From Clostridia bacterium (lineage in GTDB: Bacteria > Bacillota > Clostridia > Christensenellales > Borkfalkiaceae), in contig JAFSLQ010000011.1 of the NCBI GenBank assembly GCA_017448355.1, positions 1-61,659 on the forward strand: DNA of 61,659 bases. The letters run 5' to 3'. Within the stretch, counting starts at the first letter, position 1; each line of letters begins with the position of its first letter. Below, one piece after another: positions 15,866-24,928 of the stretch. The translations under genes and the position numbers were made by a program. A model generated the notes under the pieces. It was given only the letters and a program-made list of their open reading frames with translations, did not search any database and had not been told where the DNA came from.

Positions 15866-16921
15866 ATGGATAACAAGTTGATACAAATAATAAATAAGTT
15901 CGATATCGAAGGGGAAGTGCTTTCGGTTAATCCGTTCGGGGCGGGGCATATCAATAAAACTTTTTTAGTTATTACGACAAAGAAAAAATATATTTTTCAG
16001 CAGATAAATAACTCCGTTTTTCCTGATATGGACGGACTTATGGAAAATATAAAGTACATAACGTCGCATTTAAGGGCAAAGGGCGTTGAAACACTCGATT
16101 ACGTTTGCACCAAAGATAATAAAAATTATATAAAAGGCGACGAGTGTTATAGAATATTCGTGTTTATTGAAGGGACGAAATCGTATAACCGAGTTGAAAA
16201 CCGAGAAGTATTTAAAAATGCGGGGCGGGCGTTCGGCGAGTTCCAAAATTATCTTGCCGATTTCGACGCAAGCGTTTTAACCGAAACGATAAAAAGGTTT
16301 CACGATACGCCTAAAAGATTTAACGATTTTACCTTGGTTTTAACGGAAGATAAATTAAATAGGGCGAAAACCTGCAAAAAGGAAATCGATTTCATTATCT
16401 CGCATAAAGATACTTTCGGTTTGGTTACAGAAGGGCTAAAAGACAAGACTATTCCGTTAAGGGTTACGCATAACGACACAAAACTCAATAATATTTTAAT
16501 CGACGAAAAAACGAATAAAGTAAGGGCGATTATTGATTTAGATACGATAATGCCGGGGTCGGTACTGTACGATTTCGGCGACTCTATTAGGTTTGGTGCT
16601 AACGATAACGAAGAAGACGAAAAAGATTTATCGAAAGTCAACTTTAATATTGATTTATATAAGGCTTATTCGGAAGGCTTTTTATCGGCGGTAAAAAACA
16701 GCCTAAATAAAAAAGAAATAGAGTTATTGCCTTACGGCGCGTATTTAATGACCGTCGAGTGCGGTATGAGATTTTTAACAGACTATTTACAGGGCGATAC
16801 TTATTTTGCGACGCAGTACCCTGAACATAACTTAGTAAGAGCGAGAACGCAATTAAAACTCGCCTCTGAAATGGAAAACAGATTTGACGAAATGTCGGCG
16901 ATTATTAAAGAACTGATATAA
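15866..16921 (+). CDS. nahK: N-acetylhexosamine 1-kinase-like phosphotransferase
   Basis: 351 residues of the APH/choline-kinase fold, cytoplasmic. The catalytic block RVTHNDTKLNNILID, then AIIDLDTIMPGSVLYDFGDSIRFGAN and the DEKDLSKVNFN segment match NahK/LnpB, which phosphorylates N-acetylhexosamines at C1 in the galacto-/lacto-N-biose pathway. The N-terminal glycine-rich region is FGAGHINKTFLV. Length equals the family norm (about 355). A GAGAAA site precedes the ATG. A remnant of nagB follows after a terminator, which supports amino-sugar use. Other LNB-pathway genes are not in the window. Confidence 0.8.
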   Translation: MDNKLIQIINKFDIEGEVLSVNPFGAGHINKTFLVITTKKKYIFQQINNSVFPDMDGLMENIKYITSHLRAKGVETLDYVCTKDNKNYIKGDECYRIFVFIEGTKSYNRVENREVFKNAGRAFGEFQNYLADFDASVLTETIKRFHDTPKRFNDFTLVLTEDKLNRAKTCKKEIDFIISHKDTFGLVTEGLKDKTIPLRVTHNDTKLNNILIDEKTNKVRAIIDLDTIMPGSVLYDFGDSIRFGANDNEEDEKDLSKVNFNIDLYKAYSEGFLSAVKNSLNKKEIELLPYGAYLMTVECGMRFLTDYLQGDTYFATQYPEHNLVRARTQLKLASEMENRFDEMSAIIKELI

Positions 16922-16935
16922 AAAACAGTATAAAA

Positions 16936-16972
16936 AAACAGATGGTAGGTGATGTTACCATCTGTTTTTTTG
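16936..16972 (+). terminator. Terminator after nahK
   Basis: AAACAGATGGTA / TACCATCTGTTT with a loop of about 8 nt and a T-run to 16970. Confidence 0.9.
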
Positions 16973-16996
16973 TTATTAAAATTATTTAGAAAAAAT

Positions 16997-17491
16997 CACT
17001 TTTACGTATATTTTATGAGAGATAATCTTTTCGACCATATAGATATTAAGTTGGAAAATACGAACATAGAAAACGGCAAAGCGGAAGATAAAGAAGCCGA
17101 GTGCGAAAGATATACTAAACTTCTTGCGACAATGCAACAGGATATTCAGTTGTTAGGACTTGGCGGAAACGGACACATCGCGTTCAACGAGCCGAACACC
17201 CCGTTTGACAGTACGACGCATATCGTTGACTTAACCGAAAAGACGATAAAGGACAATTCAAGGCTTTTTAATTCGATAGACGACGTTCCGCGCCAAGCGT
17301 TTACTATGGAAATAAAGAACATAATGAACGCAAAAAAGATTTTGATATTAGCAAGCGGTGATAATAAAGCCGACGCCGTTTATAAAATGGTAAAAGGTAA
17401 AATAACGGAACAAGTGCCTGCAAGCATATTGCAAACGCACCCCGATTGCACGCTTATAGTGGACGAAGAAGCGGCAAAACTGATAAAGTAA
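16997..17491 (+). pseudogene. nagB: Glucosamine-6-phosphate deaminase (NagB) fragment, N-terminal third missing
   Basis: From HFYVYFMRDNLFDHIDIK to the stop the frame matches the last two thirds of NagB: DIQLLGLGGNGHIAFNEPNTPFDS (active-site His and Glu), TFTMEIKNIMNAKKILILASG and VPASILQTHPDCTLIVDEEAA. NagB is normally about 240 residues; the first 80 or so, including the catalytic Asp of the DEY motif, are missing. The only upstream ATG lies inside the nahK terminator, so there is no real start. The enzyme would convert glucosamine-6-P to fructose-6-P and ammonia; this copy should be inactive. Confidence 0.85.
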
Positions 17492-17541
17492 TATAAAAAA
17501 CAATTTTGATTACACCCCCATAAGAATATCGTTTTATACAA

Positions 17542-17580
17542 AGTAGCGACCGTGATTTAATATCACGGTCGTTGCTTTTT
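17542..17580 (+). terminator. Terminator after the nagB remnant
   Basis: A stem of about 15 bp (GACCGTGAT / ATCACGGTC core with G-U extensions) followed by GCTTTTTAAA. Confidence 0.8.
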
Positions 17581-17821
17581 AAAAATAATCAATAGTAGTC
17601 AATAAATGTATTTAATTAAATAAACTTCAAAAGAAATATTTGAGTTTAATTAAATAAAAAAATAACCAAAATCGAAAGGTTCGATTTTGGTTGCAACTGG
17701 CGGGGCATTAGTAATCAAAATCGAATTTTAAGTTATAAAACGCTAAAAAAACTATAAACACTTGCGAAAGGCGGAGATTTTTGGTAAAATAAAAGGGTAA
17801 CAAGCTAACGGTAAAAAATAA
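17581..17821. other. AT-rich intergenic block with a perfect 13-bp hairpin
   Basis: No gene. AACCAAAATCGAA (17664-17676) and TTCGATTTTGGTT (17680-17692) form a perfect 13-bp stem with an AGG triloop, without a T-tail. A third copy of the half-site (ATCAAAATCGAA) follows near 17718. An AT-rich inverted repeat (TTTAATTAAATAAA type) lies at about 17607-17660. Confidence 0.5.
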
Positions 17822-19084
17822 ATGACTAAAAACGTTATTTTTAATGCAACGGTATGTTTAATCGGAATTATGATTTTAATGATTCACGTATTAAACATTA
17901 TATTTAAAAGGGGAAAACGCAACGACGAAAAAGTACTGCTTACTTTCTTTGTCTTTACAATTATCCATTTTTCAACCTATCTTGCGTTTACTATTATCAA
18001 AACTCATTATACAAGCGACGCATTTATTACCGCATTTTACACGACGTTCTATATAATGAATAACATAGAAGCCTTACTTCTTTTCCGATACGTGCGTGAA
18101 TACGTTTGCTGGGAACAAAAGAAGAGAAGGGTTTTGTCGCTTTTTAATCTTTGCATTTTTACACTGTTTGTGATTTTAGATGTAATAAATATTTTCACGG
18201 GCATATTCTTTACTGCAAAAGGCGGTGCATACGTTCGTAGCAATACAATGATACTTTCACAAGGTTATCAGTTTGTTATTTTCCTTATAGTATTTATTGT
18301 TATTATTGCCGATAAGAAACTTAACGCACGTGAAAAAACGGCGTTCGGACTATATTGTTTTTTACCGCTTGTCGCAATAATATTACAAAATATATTTAAG
18401 GGCTATGCGATAGCATACGTGTCCATAATAATCGCTATTGAAATGCTGTTTCTGTTTTTGAGCGTGCAACGTAATATCGCACTTGCTCAGGAAGAAGAAA
18501 AAAATAAAGACGCACAAATAAAACTTATGCTGTCACAAATAAAACCGCATTTCGTTTATAATTCTCTTTCGTCGATTTCTACTCTTATATCGATAAACCC
18601 GGAAAAAGCACAGGCGACACTCGATGCATTTACAGAATATTTAAGAACTAACTTATCTTCGCTTACCGAAGTTCGGTGTATTTCTTTCGAAGACGAATTA
18701 AAACACATAAAGACGTACGTATCATTGGAAAAAATGCGTTTCAGCGACAGAATAAACGTTTCTTACGATATACAGACGACGGATTTTTTTGTTCCGCCTT
18801 TAACTATACAGCCTATCGTGGAAAATGCAATAAAACACGGTATTTTAAGTAAACTCGAAGGCGGTAAGTTGACCTTCAAGACGTATGAAACGGAAAAAAA
18901 TTACGTTGTCGAAGTTGCGGACGACGGCATAGGTTTCGATATTAACGCCGTTGATTTTAAAGAGAACAAACATTACGGGCTTAAAAATATAGAATACCGT
19001 TTATCGAAAATGTGCGACGCCGTGCTTACTGTGAAAAGCGAAATAAACGTAGGCACGACAGTCACTGTCGCTTTTAAAAAGTAG
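17822..19084 (+). CDS. LytS-type sensor histidine kinase
   Basis: 420 residues. About seven hydrophobic helices fill residues 5-220 (an integral-membrane sensor). A His_kinase domain follows with SQIKPHFVYNSLSSI (phospho-acceptor His243), then PPLTIQPIVENAIKHG (N box) and VEVADDGIGFD (G box). This is the AgrC/LytS class of kinase. The partner response regulator begins 8 bases after the stop, so the two form one operon. The signal is unknown. The large surface protein gene immediately downstream is a possible target. Confidence 0.92.
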   Translation: MTKNVIFNATVCLIGIMILMIHVLNIIFKRGKRNDEKVLLTFFVFTIIHFSTYLAFTIIKTHYTSDAFITAFYTTFYIMNNIEALLLFRYVREYVCWEQKKRRVLSLFNLCIFTLFVILDVINIFTGIFFTAKGGAYVRSNTMILSQGYQFVIFLIVFIVIIADKKLNAREKTAFGLYCFLPLVAIILQNIFKGYAIAYVSIIIAIEMLFLFLSVQRNIALAQEEEKNKDAQIKLMLSQIKPHFVYNSLSSISTLISINPEKAQATLDAFTEYLRTNLSSLTEVRCISFEDELKHIKTYVSLEKMRFSDRINVSYDIQTTDFFVPPLTIQPIVENAIKHGILSKLEGGKLTFKTYETEKNYVVEVADDGIGFDINAVDFKENKHYGLKNIEYRLSKMCDAVLTVKSEINVGTTVTVAFKK

Positions 19085-19092
19085 GTAAAAAA

Positions 19093-19851
19093 ATGAAAAT
19101 ACTATTAGTTGACGACGAAGAATTAGGGCTTATTAGATTAAAGGACGCCGTAAAGAAGGCTTTACCTGACAACAACGAATTTTTATGCTACACTAACGCC
19201 GTTCTCGCCGCCGAAGAAAATGCCGACAATCCTATTGACATTGCGTTTTTAGACGTGCAAATGCCTGTTCTAAACGGTTTTGGTCTTGCGAAAAAACTGA
19301 AAGCGGTCAATCCGAAAGTAAATATCATTTTTGTCACCGCATACGACGACTATGCGTTGGACGCTTATAAAATGCACGCTTCGGGTTATGTCACCAAACC
19401 TGTCAACGATAATAAAATCAAAGAAGAAATAGAAGGATTGCGTTATCCCGTTGAACTTACGCCGACAAAAAAACTGCAAGTAAAATGTTTTGGCAATTTT
19501 GAAGTTTTTTTCGACGGTGAACCGCTTAAGTTTCAGAGAAGTAAAAGCAAAGAACTCTTTGCATACCTGATTGACCGTGAAGGTGTTGCGGTAAATATCA
19601 ACGAACTAAACGCCATCCTTTGGGAAGAAGACAAAAAATCTTATTGTCGCAATCTTATTGCCGATATAAAGGCTACGCTTAAAGCGGTTGGTGCTGGTGA
19701 AGTTTTTATTAAACGTAGAAACGAGTGTTTTATCGACGTAAACAAGGTTGATTGCGACGCTTACGAGTATAAACACGATAACCCGAACGCAATAAGGGCA
19801 TACCGTGGGGAATATATGGCACAATATCCGTGGGCATTTTTTAAAAATTAA
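19093..19851 (+). CDS. Response regulator with SARP/BTAD-like winged-helix output
   Basis: 252 residues. Receiver domain at 1-120 with acidic pocket DDE (7-9), phosphorylation site Asp54 (IAFLDVQMPVLNG), T (FVTAYDD) and Lys (SGYVTKPVND). The C-terminal half (LQVKCFGNFEVFFDGEPLKFQRSKSKELFAYLIDREGVAVN) is the OmpR-like winged helix of SARP/large-ATP regulators rather than the LytTR domain usual beside LytS kinases. DNA-binding activator, cytoplasmic; target unknown. Confidence 0.9.
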   Translation: MKILLVDDEELGLIRLKDAVKKALPDNNEFLCYTNAVLAAEENADNPIDIAFLDVQMPVLNGFGLAKKLKAVNPKVNIIFVTAYDDYALDAYKMHASGYVTKPVNDNKIKEEIEGLRYPVELTPTKKLQVKCFGNFEVFFDGEPLKFQRSKSKELFAYLIDREGVAVNINELNAILWEEDKKSYCRNLIADIKATLKAVGAGEVFIKRRNECFIDVNKVDCDAYEYKHDNPNAIRAYRGEYMAQYPWAFFKN

Positions 19852-19880
19852 ATATTTTGATATATTCATATCTTTCTAAA

Positions 19881-19904
19881 AAAAACCGTAATTATACGGT
19901 TTTT
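19881..19904 (+). terminator. Terminator of the two-component operon
   Basis: AAAAACCGTA-ATTA-TACGGTTTTT followed by more T's. Confidence 0.9.
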
Positions 19905-19995
19905 TTGTTGCACTTATGTTGCATTTGATTTGTTATCATAGTAAATAATCTCTTTTTATAAAAAAGAAAACTATTTGATTAAAGGAGAAATAACT

Positions 19996-22900
19996 ATGAC
20001 GCAAACAAAAAGAAACATAATTCGTATCCTTTTAGTAGCAGTTATCGCATTCTTGCTCTCGGCAACGATATCGCTTGTTTTACCGAGAAATAATTCTAAA
20101 ACGGCTTACGCGGCAAGCGAAAAAGTAGCCGAATTCCACTTTTGGGCGGTAAATGCAGGTAGCGGTACTAAGACTGATAACGGAATTACTTTCTCATATA
20201 GTGGTGTTACTGCGCACGAACATGAAACTTCCAAAGTATCTATCGCCTCGGGAGGAACGCTTAGAATTACGGTTGCCGAGAATCAGCTTACCGCAAACAG
20301 CATAGGGAAAGCAGCGTTCAGTATCAGGGTTGATTCCGGTATCGCAATAAGCTATAACTTAAAGCGTGGTTCTACGACGCTATCAAGCGGTTCCGGAAAG
20401 ACGTCTTATGACGTTGGCGAAACTTCTATCGCCGGCAGTGGGGATCTCGTTCTCGAATTTACAAACAATTCGGGATCTGCAGCCACGGGCGTTCACTTTG
20501 AAAACCCGAACTTCGCGCTTTACGAGATTACGAAACGTACGGTAAGCATTACGGCGGGAACGGGCGTTAAATCCGTTTATATGTCCACTTCGTCCACGGC
20601 GACAAGCGGAGACTCAAGCGGGACGCAATATGCCGACGGAACGAAGGTTTACGGATTTGCGACGATTGCGGATGGATATAATCCTCAATCCGGTTGGACT
20701 TTAGTAAGCGGTAAGACTTATTGCGTAGGTTCAAAAACGATTTCCAGTTCGCAAAAAAGTTTCGGCACGGTTTCCGCACAATTAGCGACTTATACTATTT
20801 CTTACACCTTAAACGGCGGAACGTTGCCTTCGGGATACCCTGCGAGTTATAATATAACGACGAACACCTTTTCGCTTTCTAACCCGACGAGAAAGGGATA
20901 TACTTTCTCGGGTTGGACGGGTTCTAACGGAAGCACGAAGCAAACGAGTGTAAGTATAGCAAAAGGTTCTACCGGCAATAAAAGTTATACCGCAAACTGG
21001 ACGGCGAACAGTTATACCGTAACGTTAAGTAAAAACAACGGAACGGGCGGCAGCGATTCGGTATCCGCGACCTACGGTTCGGCAATGCCGAGTGCAACTA
21101 TGCCGACGAGAACGGGCTATACGTTTACGGGATATTTCGATTCGAACAACGTGAAGTATTACAACGCAAACGGAACGAGTGCAAAAAACTGGGATACAGC
21201 AAGCACGGCGACTTTAACCGCAAAGTGGCAGATAAATCAATACCCCGTTTCTTGCCCCGAAAACACCGCCCATGCGTCTTACTTCGTTTCGTCAAACGCT
21301 AACGCAACGAGCGGTTCTACGAGCGGAAATTTCGATTATAACAGCACCGTTTATTTTTACGTTGTAGCCGACGAAGGTTATTATAAGCCGAAAGGTAGCA
21401 GTTGGGAAAAAACGGGTACGGTAGGCGATAGAATCGTTTACCGTGCAAACTCTTGGACCGTAAGTACGGGCACTTACGAGTTTTCGGCGGTAGAACCGGA
21501 CATTGGTGATACAATTAGCGCAAGCGCAACCGGTTATAACGCGCCTTTCGATAAGGCCAGCCACTCGATAACCGTTAACGTTACGACCCCTGAAAGCGAT
21601 TACGTTATCAAATATAAGGTCGGTAACGGCGATTATTCTGCTACGAAACCGCAATATACTAACGTTTGCAACGTTACCGTTGAATATAAAATAACGGCGG
21701 ACGGATATTATCCGTTTTTCGGCGGCGCAACCATAAAAATCACGCAGCAGGAAAACGTTTCCTATACGACCGCGCCCGATAAAATCGAAAACTTGATTTA
21801 TAACGGTTCTGCACAAGCCTTGCTTACCGCGGGTACGTCGAATTACGGCACCGTTCAATATAAACTCGGCGATGCGGGCGAGTGGACGAATACCGTTCCG
21901 CAGGTTCAGAACGTAGGCGATTACGTAGTTTATTACCGTGTTCCGGAAGACGCGAATCAGGTGGGTATTTCCGAAAGTTCGTTCACCGTTTCTATTGCGG
22001 AAGTCAACAAAGACGAATTAAACGATATTATCGCTACCGTTGACGCATATTACGGTACTATAATAGACGGTTATTCTTCGATAGCGGAAACGTTAAACGG
22101 GCACAGACAACAGATATATAACGATTATTACGCTGACCCTAACGTAACGGAAACGCAGGTTGCCGAAGCGGTTATCGCGCTTAACGTTTATCTTGACGAC
22201 GCAAAGAAGTCCGTTACCGAAGCGAAAATCGACGCAATCGGCACGGTAAGTTATACCGCCGACATTAAAGCGAAGATTGACGACGCTAAAAACTATTTCG
22301 ACAACGAATTGAACGAAGCGCAAAAAGAACTCGTAAATTCCGACAAGAAAACGGCTTTACAGAACGCAATATCTCTTTATAACGACGTTGACGCTGTGGT
22401 AAACGTTATAAACTCTATCGGAGAACCGCAAGATACCGAAGCGTTCAGACAAGCGGTTATCGACGCGAGAGAAGAGTATAACGCTCTCGGTGTTGACAGG
22501 AAAGCGATTTTCCCTGCGGACGTTCTTAAAACGTTGACCGATTACGAAGTGGCGATTGACGTTATGAACCTTATCAACGCAATCGGCGACGTAGAATACA
22601 CGGCGGACAGCAAAGGGAAGATTGACGCGGCAAACGACGCTTACGCTGATTTGGAAGACGACCAAAAACTTTTAGTTGTAAATTACGATAAACTTTTGCA
22701 GGCAAACACCGATTACGACAAAGTCGACGAAGCGATTGGCAAAATAAACGCAATCGGCGACGTTGAGTATACCGCCGACATTAAGGCGAAGATTGACGAC
22801 GCGAGAGAAACTTACGACGCACTTTCCGCTTACCAGAAATCTATCTTCCCGGAAGACGTACTTAAAAAGTTAATCGACGACGAAAAAGCGTACGAATCTA

Positions 22901-24459
22901 TGGATAAGATTCGTGCGATAGGAACGATTGAAAACACTCCGACCAGCAAAGGGAAAATCGTAGAAGCGAGAAAAACTTACGACGCGCTTAAAGAAGACCA
23001 GAAGGCTCTCGTTTTATCCGATTTCGTTAAAGAACTCGAAGACGCGGAAGCGGCGTTTTACGCGATAGAACAAGTCAACGCAATCGGCGATATCAGATAT
23101 AACGAAGACTCGAAGGATTTGATTGCAAAAGCAAGGGCTACTTACAACGCGCTTTCCGCCGACCAGAAAAAACTTGTTCCTTCGTTCGTGTTCGACGCGC
23201 TTGAAACGGCTGAAACCACTTACGAAACGATTGAAAAGAACGCTAAAACTCTTTCTACCGTTATGAATATCGTGTTAGGCGTATTACTCGTAGGGGGTAT
23301 AATAATTCTTATTCTTCTGCTTCGTAAAAGAAAGGACGAAGATAACGACGGCAAAAAGAAAGTATTGAGTGTTTCGGCACTTCCGTTGTTTCTTGCTGCA
23401 AATCACTACTTTGACGGTGCTTTCATTGTTCTATATATTTTAGTGGTGCTTACTCTTACCGTTTGGTGCGTAAACTTATATCTCTTTATTCAAAAACGTA
23501 AAAATCAAGTGGCGGAAGTTATCGAAGACGAAACGCCGTTAGAAGAAGATAACGACGAACCTGATATTTCTAACGAAGACGATACCGAAGAAATTGAAGG
23601 CGAAACTATCGCCGTCACCGAAGATAACGGAACGAAGTTCTATATAAGGCGTATTAAGTCCTTTACGGCTAAACTTATTCAGTCCGACGATGACGTTAAA
23701 GCGTTCTACGGCGAACTTAAAAACGAAGTGCTTTCTTACGAAAAGACGTTAAGTAGAGTTTCGTGGCATTACGATTCGGTATATTACGGACGCAAACCTG
23801 TTCTTAAATTCGGTATAAGGGGCAAAACGTTATGCGTTTATTTTGCACTTGACGTTAAAGATTTTAAGGCAACAAAATATAAAGTTGAACTTTGTGAATC
23901 TAAAAAGTTCGCACTTGTGTCTTGTATGTATCGCATTAAAAACGAACATAGATGTACTCTCGCAAAAGACTTGATTGCAACGGTTTGTGCAAATCTCGGT
24001 TTAGTTAAGGGTGAACAACATAATATTGAATACTCGTTCCCTTATGAATATACAGAAGCGTTGATAGAAAAAGGACTTATTAAAGAACTTAAAACCAAAG
24101 TTGAAACAACCGAAACTGTCGTAGAACATCATCACGCGGTCACCGTAAGTGAGGCTGATGCCGAAATGTCCGACGAAGTTGCCGAAACCTATATCAAAGA
24201 CGACGTTGACGGAAAAGTCCATAAAGGCAAAAAGGCAATAATCAATATTGACCTTCTGTCCGCCAACTTTAACGACGGCGACACCGTTGATATCGAGGCT
24301 CTTTGGGAAAAGAAACTTGTCGCTAAAAACGTGGGACAAGTTAAAGTTCTCGCAAAAGGAACGCTCGATAAGGTCTTAAACGTCGATTTGCAAGACTATT
24401 CTTTGCAGGCTGTTAAAATGATCGTCCTTGTCGGCGGAACTGTCCATAGGGCAAAATAA
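19996..24459 (+). CDS. Membrane-anchored surface protein with InlB-like repeats and a C-terminal ribosomal-L15-like domain
   Basis: 1487 residues from the ATG at 19996 (AAAGGAG 8 nt upstream; the frame opens with TTG at 19975). Order: Sec signal (residues 8-38, cut after AYA), beta-rich region, two InlB-type repeats (about 265-412), Ig-like segments, then a helical repeat region (about 670-1080) with at least five units of the AIGDVEYTADIKAKIDDAR type (FIVAR-like). Two membrane segments follow (about 1085-1110 and 1128-1166), then an acidic linker and a cytoplasmic domain starting RRIKSFTAKLIQSDDDVKAFY. The last 81 residues (NIDLLSANFNDGDTVDIEAL...VKVLAKGTLDKVLNVD...VGGTV) match the C-terminal half of ribosomal protein uL15. 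Probably a cell-surface adhesin or sensor whose inner part could contact RNA or ribosomes; that role is inference. Confidence 0.85.
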   Translation: MTQTKRNIIRILLVAVIAFLLSATISLVLPRNNSKTAYAASEKVAEFHFWAVNAGSGTKTDNGITFSYSGVTAHEHETSKVSIASGGTLRITVAENQLTANSIGKAAFSIRVDSGIAISYNLKRGSTTLSSGSGKTSYDVGETSIAGSGDLVLEFTNNSGSAATGVHFENPNFALYEITKRTVSITAGTGVKSVYMSTSSTATSGDSSGTQYADGTKVYGFATIADGYNPQSGWTLVSGKTYCVGSKTISSSQKSFGTVSAQLATYTISYTLNGGTLPSGYPASYNITTNTFSLSNPTRKGYTFSGWTGSNGSTKQTSVSIAKGSTGNKSYTANWTANSYTVTLSKNNGTGGSDSVSATYGSAMPSATMPTRTGYTFTGYFDSNNVKYYNANGTSAKNWDTASTATLTAKWQINQYPVSCPENTAHASYFVSSNANATSGSTSGNFDYNSTVYFYVVADEGYYKPKGSSWEKTGTVGDRIVYRANSWTVSTGTYEFSAVEPDIGDTISASATGYNAPFDKASHSITVNVTTPESDYVIKYKVGNGDYSATKPQYTNVCNVTVEYKITADGYYPFFGGATIKITQQENVSYTTAPDKIENLIYNGSAQALLTAGTSNYGTVQYKLGDAGEWTNTVPQVQNVGDYVVYYRVPEDANQVGISESSFTVSIAEVNKDELNDIIATVDAYYGTIIDGYSSIAETLNGHRQQIYNDYYADPNVTETQVAEAVIALNVYLDDAKKSVTEAKIDAIGTVSYTADIKAKIDDAKNYFDNELNEAQKELVNSDKKTALQNAISLYNDVDAVVNVINSIGEPQDTEAFRQAVIDAREEYNALGVDRKAIFPADVLKTLTDYEVAIDVMNLINAIGDVEYTADSKGKIDAANDAYADLEDDQKLLVVNYDKLLQANTDYDKVDEAIGKINAIGDVEYTADIKAKIDDARETYDALSAYQKSIFPEDVLKKLIDDEKAYESMDKIRAIGTIENTPTSKGKIVEARKTYDALKEDQKALVLSDFVKELEDAEAAFYAIEQVNAIGDIRYNEDSKDLIAKARATYNALSADQKKLVPSFVFDALETAETTYETIEKNAKTLSTVMNIVLGVLLVGGIIILILLLRKRKDEDNDGKKKVLSVSALPLFLAANHYFDGAFIVLYILVVLTLTVWCVNLYLFIQKRKNQVAEVIEDETPLEEDNDEPDISNEDDTEEIEGETIAVTEDNGTKFYIRRIKSFTAKLIQSDDDVKAFYGELKNEVLSYEKTLSRVSWHYDSVYYGRKPVLKFGIRGKTLCVYFALDVKDFKATKYKVELCESKKFALVSCMYRIKNEHRCTLAKDLIATVCANLGLVKGEQHNIEYSFPYEYTEALIEKGLIKELKTKVETTETVVEHHHAVTVSEADAEMSDEVAETYIKDDVDGKVHKGKKAIINIDLLSANFNDGDTVDIEALWEKKLVAKNVGQVKVLAKGTLDKVLNVDLQDYSLQAVKMIVLVGGTVHRAK

Positions 24460-24502
24460 GGCTTTAAATTAGTCTTGATTATTCATTATATAAACTTCCT
24501 AA

Positions 24503-24540
24503 AAAACAAGGTGTCGTATTCATACGGCACCTTGTTTTTT
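24503..24540 (+). terminator. Terminator of the large surface protein gene
   Basis: AAAACAAGGTGTCGTAT / ATACGGCACCTTGTTTT (one G-T step) with a T-run. Confidence 0.9.
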
Positions 24541-24619
24541 ACAATTTGTTTTCACTTATTAGTATTATCGTTTGTTGTCTTTTTGATTTTTACCGTTTAA
24601 CAAAAATCACAAATAAAAA

Positions 24620-24650
24620 TCCAGTCAAACCATTATAGGTTCAACTGGAT
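24620..24650 (-). terminator. Terminator closing the tRNA-Ser-linked element
   Basis: ATCCAGTCAAACC / GGTTCAACTGGAT around ATTATA; on the minus strand it is followed by TTTTTATTT. It lies just after the CCA end of the duplicated tRNA 3' tail. Confidence 0.85.
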
Positions 24651-24656
24651 CGTGTG

Positions 24657-24772
24657 TGGCAGAGGGGATAGGATTCGTCTCTCTCGAACCTCCCGCAAAA
24701 CAGTCCACAGGACTGTTTTCTTGCCTTCGGCAAGCACGCCGTAAACGGCTGGCTCCTAATTCGAATCCTATC
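24657..24772 (-). repeat. tRNA-tail-capped multi-hairpin element, copy A
   Basis: Read on the minus strand: left arm GATAGGATTCGAA (24772-24760, the inverted T-arm of tRNA-Ser); hairpin GCCG/CGGC (24749-24738); hairpin CTTGCC/GGCAAG with a 3-nt loop (24734-24720); 10-bp hairpin AAAACAGTCC/GGACTGTTTT with a TGT loop (24719-24697); GCGGGAGGTTCGAGAGAGA; then 21 nt (24677-24657) identical to the tRNA-Ser 3' end from T-loop C56 to CCA. The outer stem GATAGGATTCG/CGAATCCTATC is perfect. ORFs over it are not coding. Copy B at 60888 shares the inner sequence but carries tRNA-Thr arms. Confidence 0.85.
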
Positions 24773-24794
24773 TTATCTAATCGAAAACAAAAAA

Positions 24795-24818
24795 CCGCTG
24801 AAACAAACGTCTCAGCGG
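24795..24818 (-). terminator. Terminator of tRNA-Ser
   Basis: CCGCTGA / TCAGCGG with a 10-nt loop, followed on the minus strand by TTTTTTGTTTT. Confidence 0.85.
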
Positions 24819-24824
24819 ATTTTT

Positions 24825-24912
24825 TGGCAGAGGGGATAGGATTCGAACCTACGAGAGATTTCTCTCTACTCGCTTTCCAAGCGGGCACATTAGACCACTC
24901 TGACACCCCTCC
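24825..24912 (-). tRNA. tRNA-Ser (GGA anticodon)
   Basis: 88 nt including encoded CCA. Acceptor GGAGGGG pairs with CCCCTCT, discriminator G, anticodon loop CTTGGAAAG (GGA), long variable arm (TAGAGAG...CTCTC) typical of class II serine tRNA, T-arm GTAGG-TTCGAAT-CCTAT. The anticodon stem has one C-A mismatch (CCCGC against GCGAG). Reads UCC/UCU codons. Confidence 0.95.
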
Positions 24913-24928
24913 TTAAAGGGTCTTTATC

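Noticed and set aside
16949-16996. NagB start at 16949
   Set aside because: This ATG lies in the nahK terminator stem; homology begins near 16997.
24656-24916. 86- and 93-codon ORFs over tRNA-Ser and element copy A
   Set aside because: They translate tRNA and hairpin DNA, lack ribosome sites, and exist on both strands at once.
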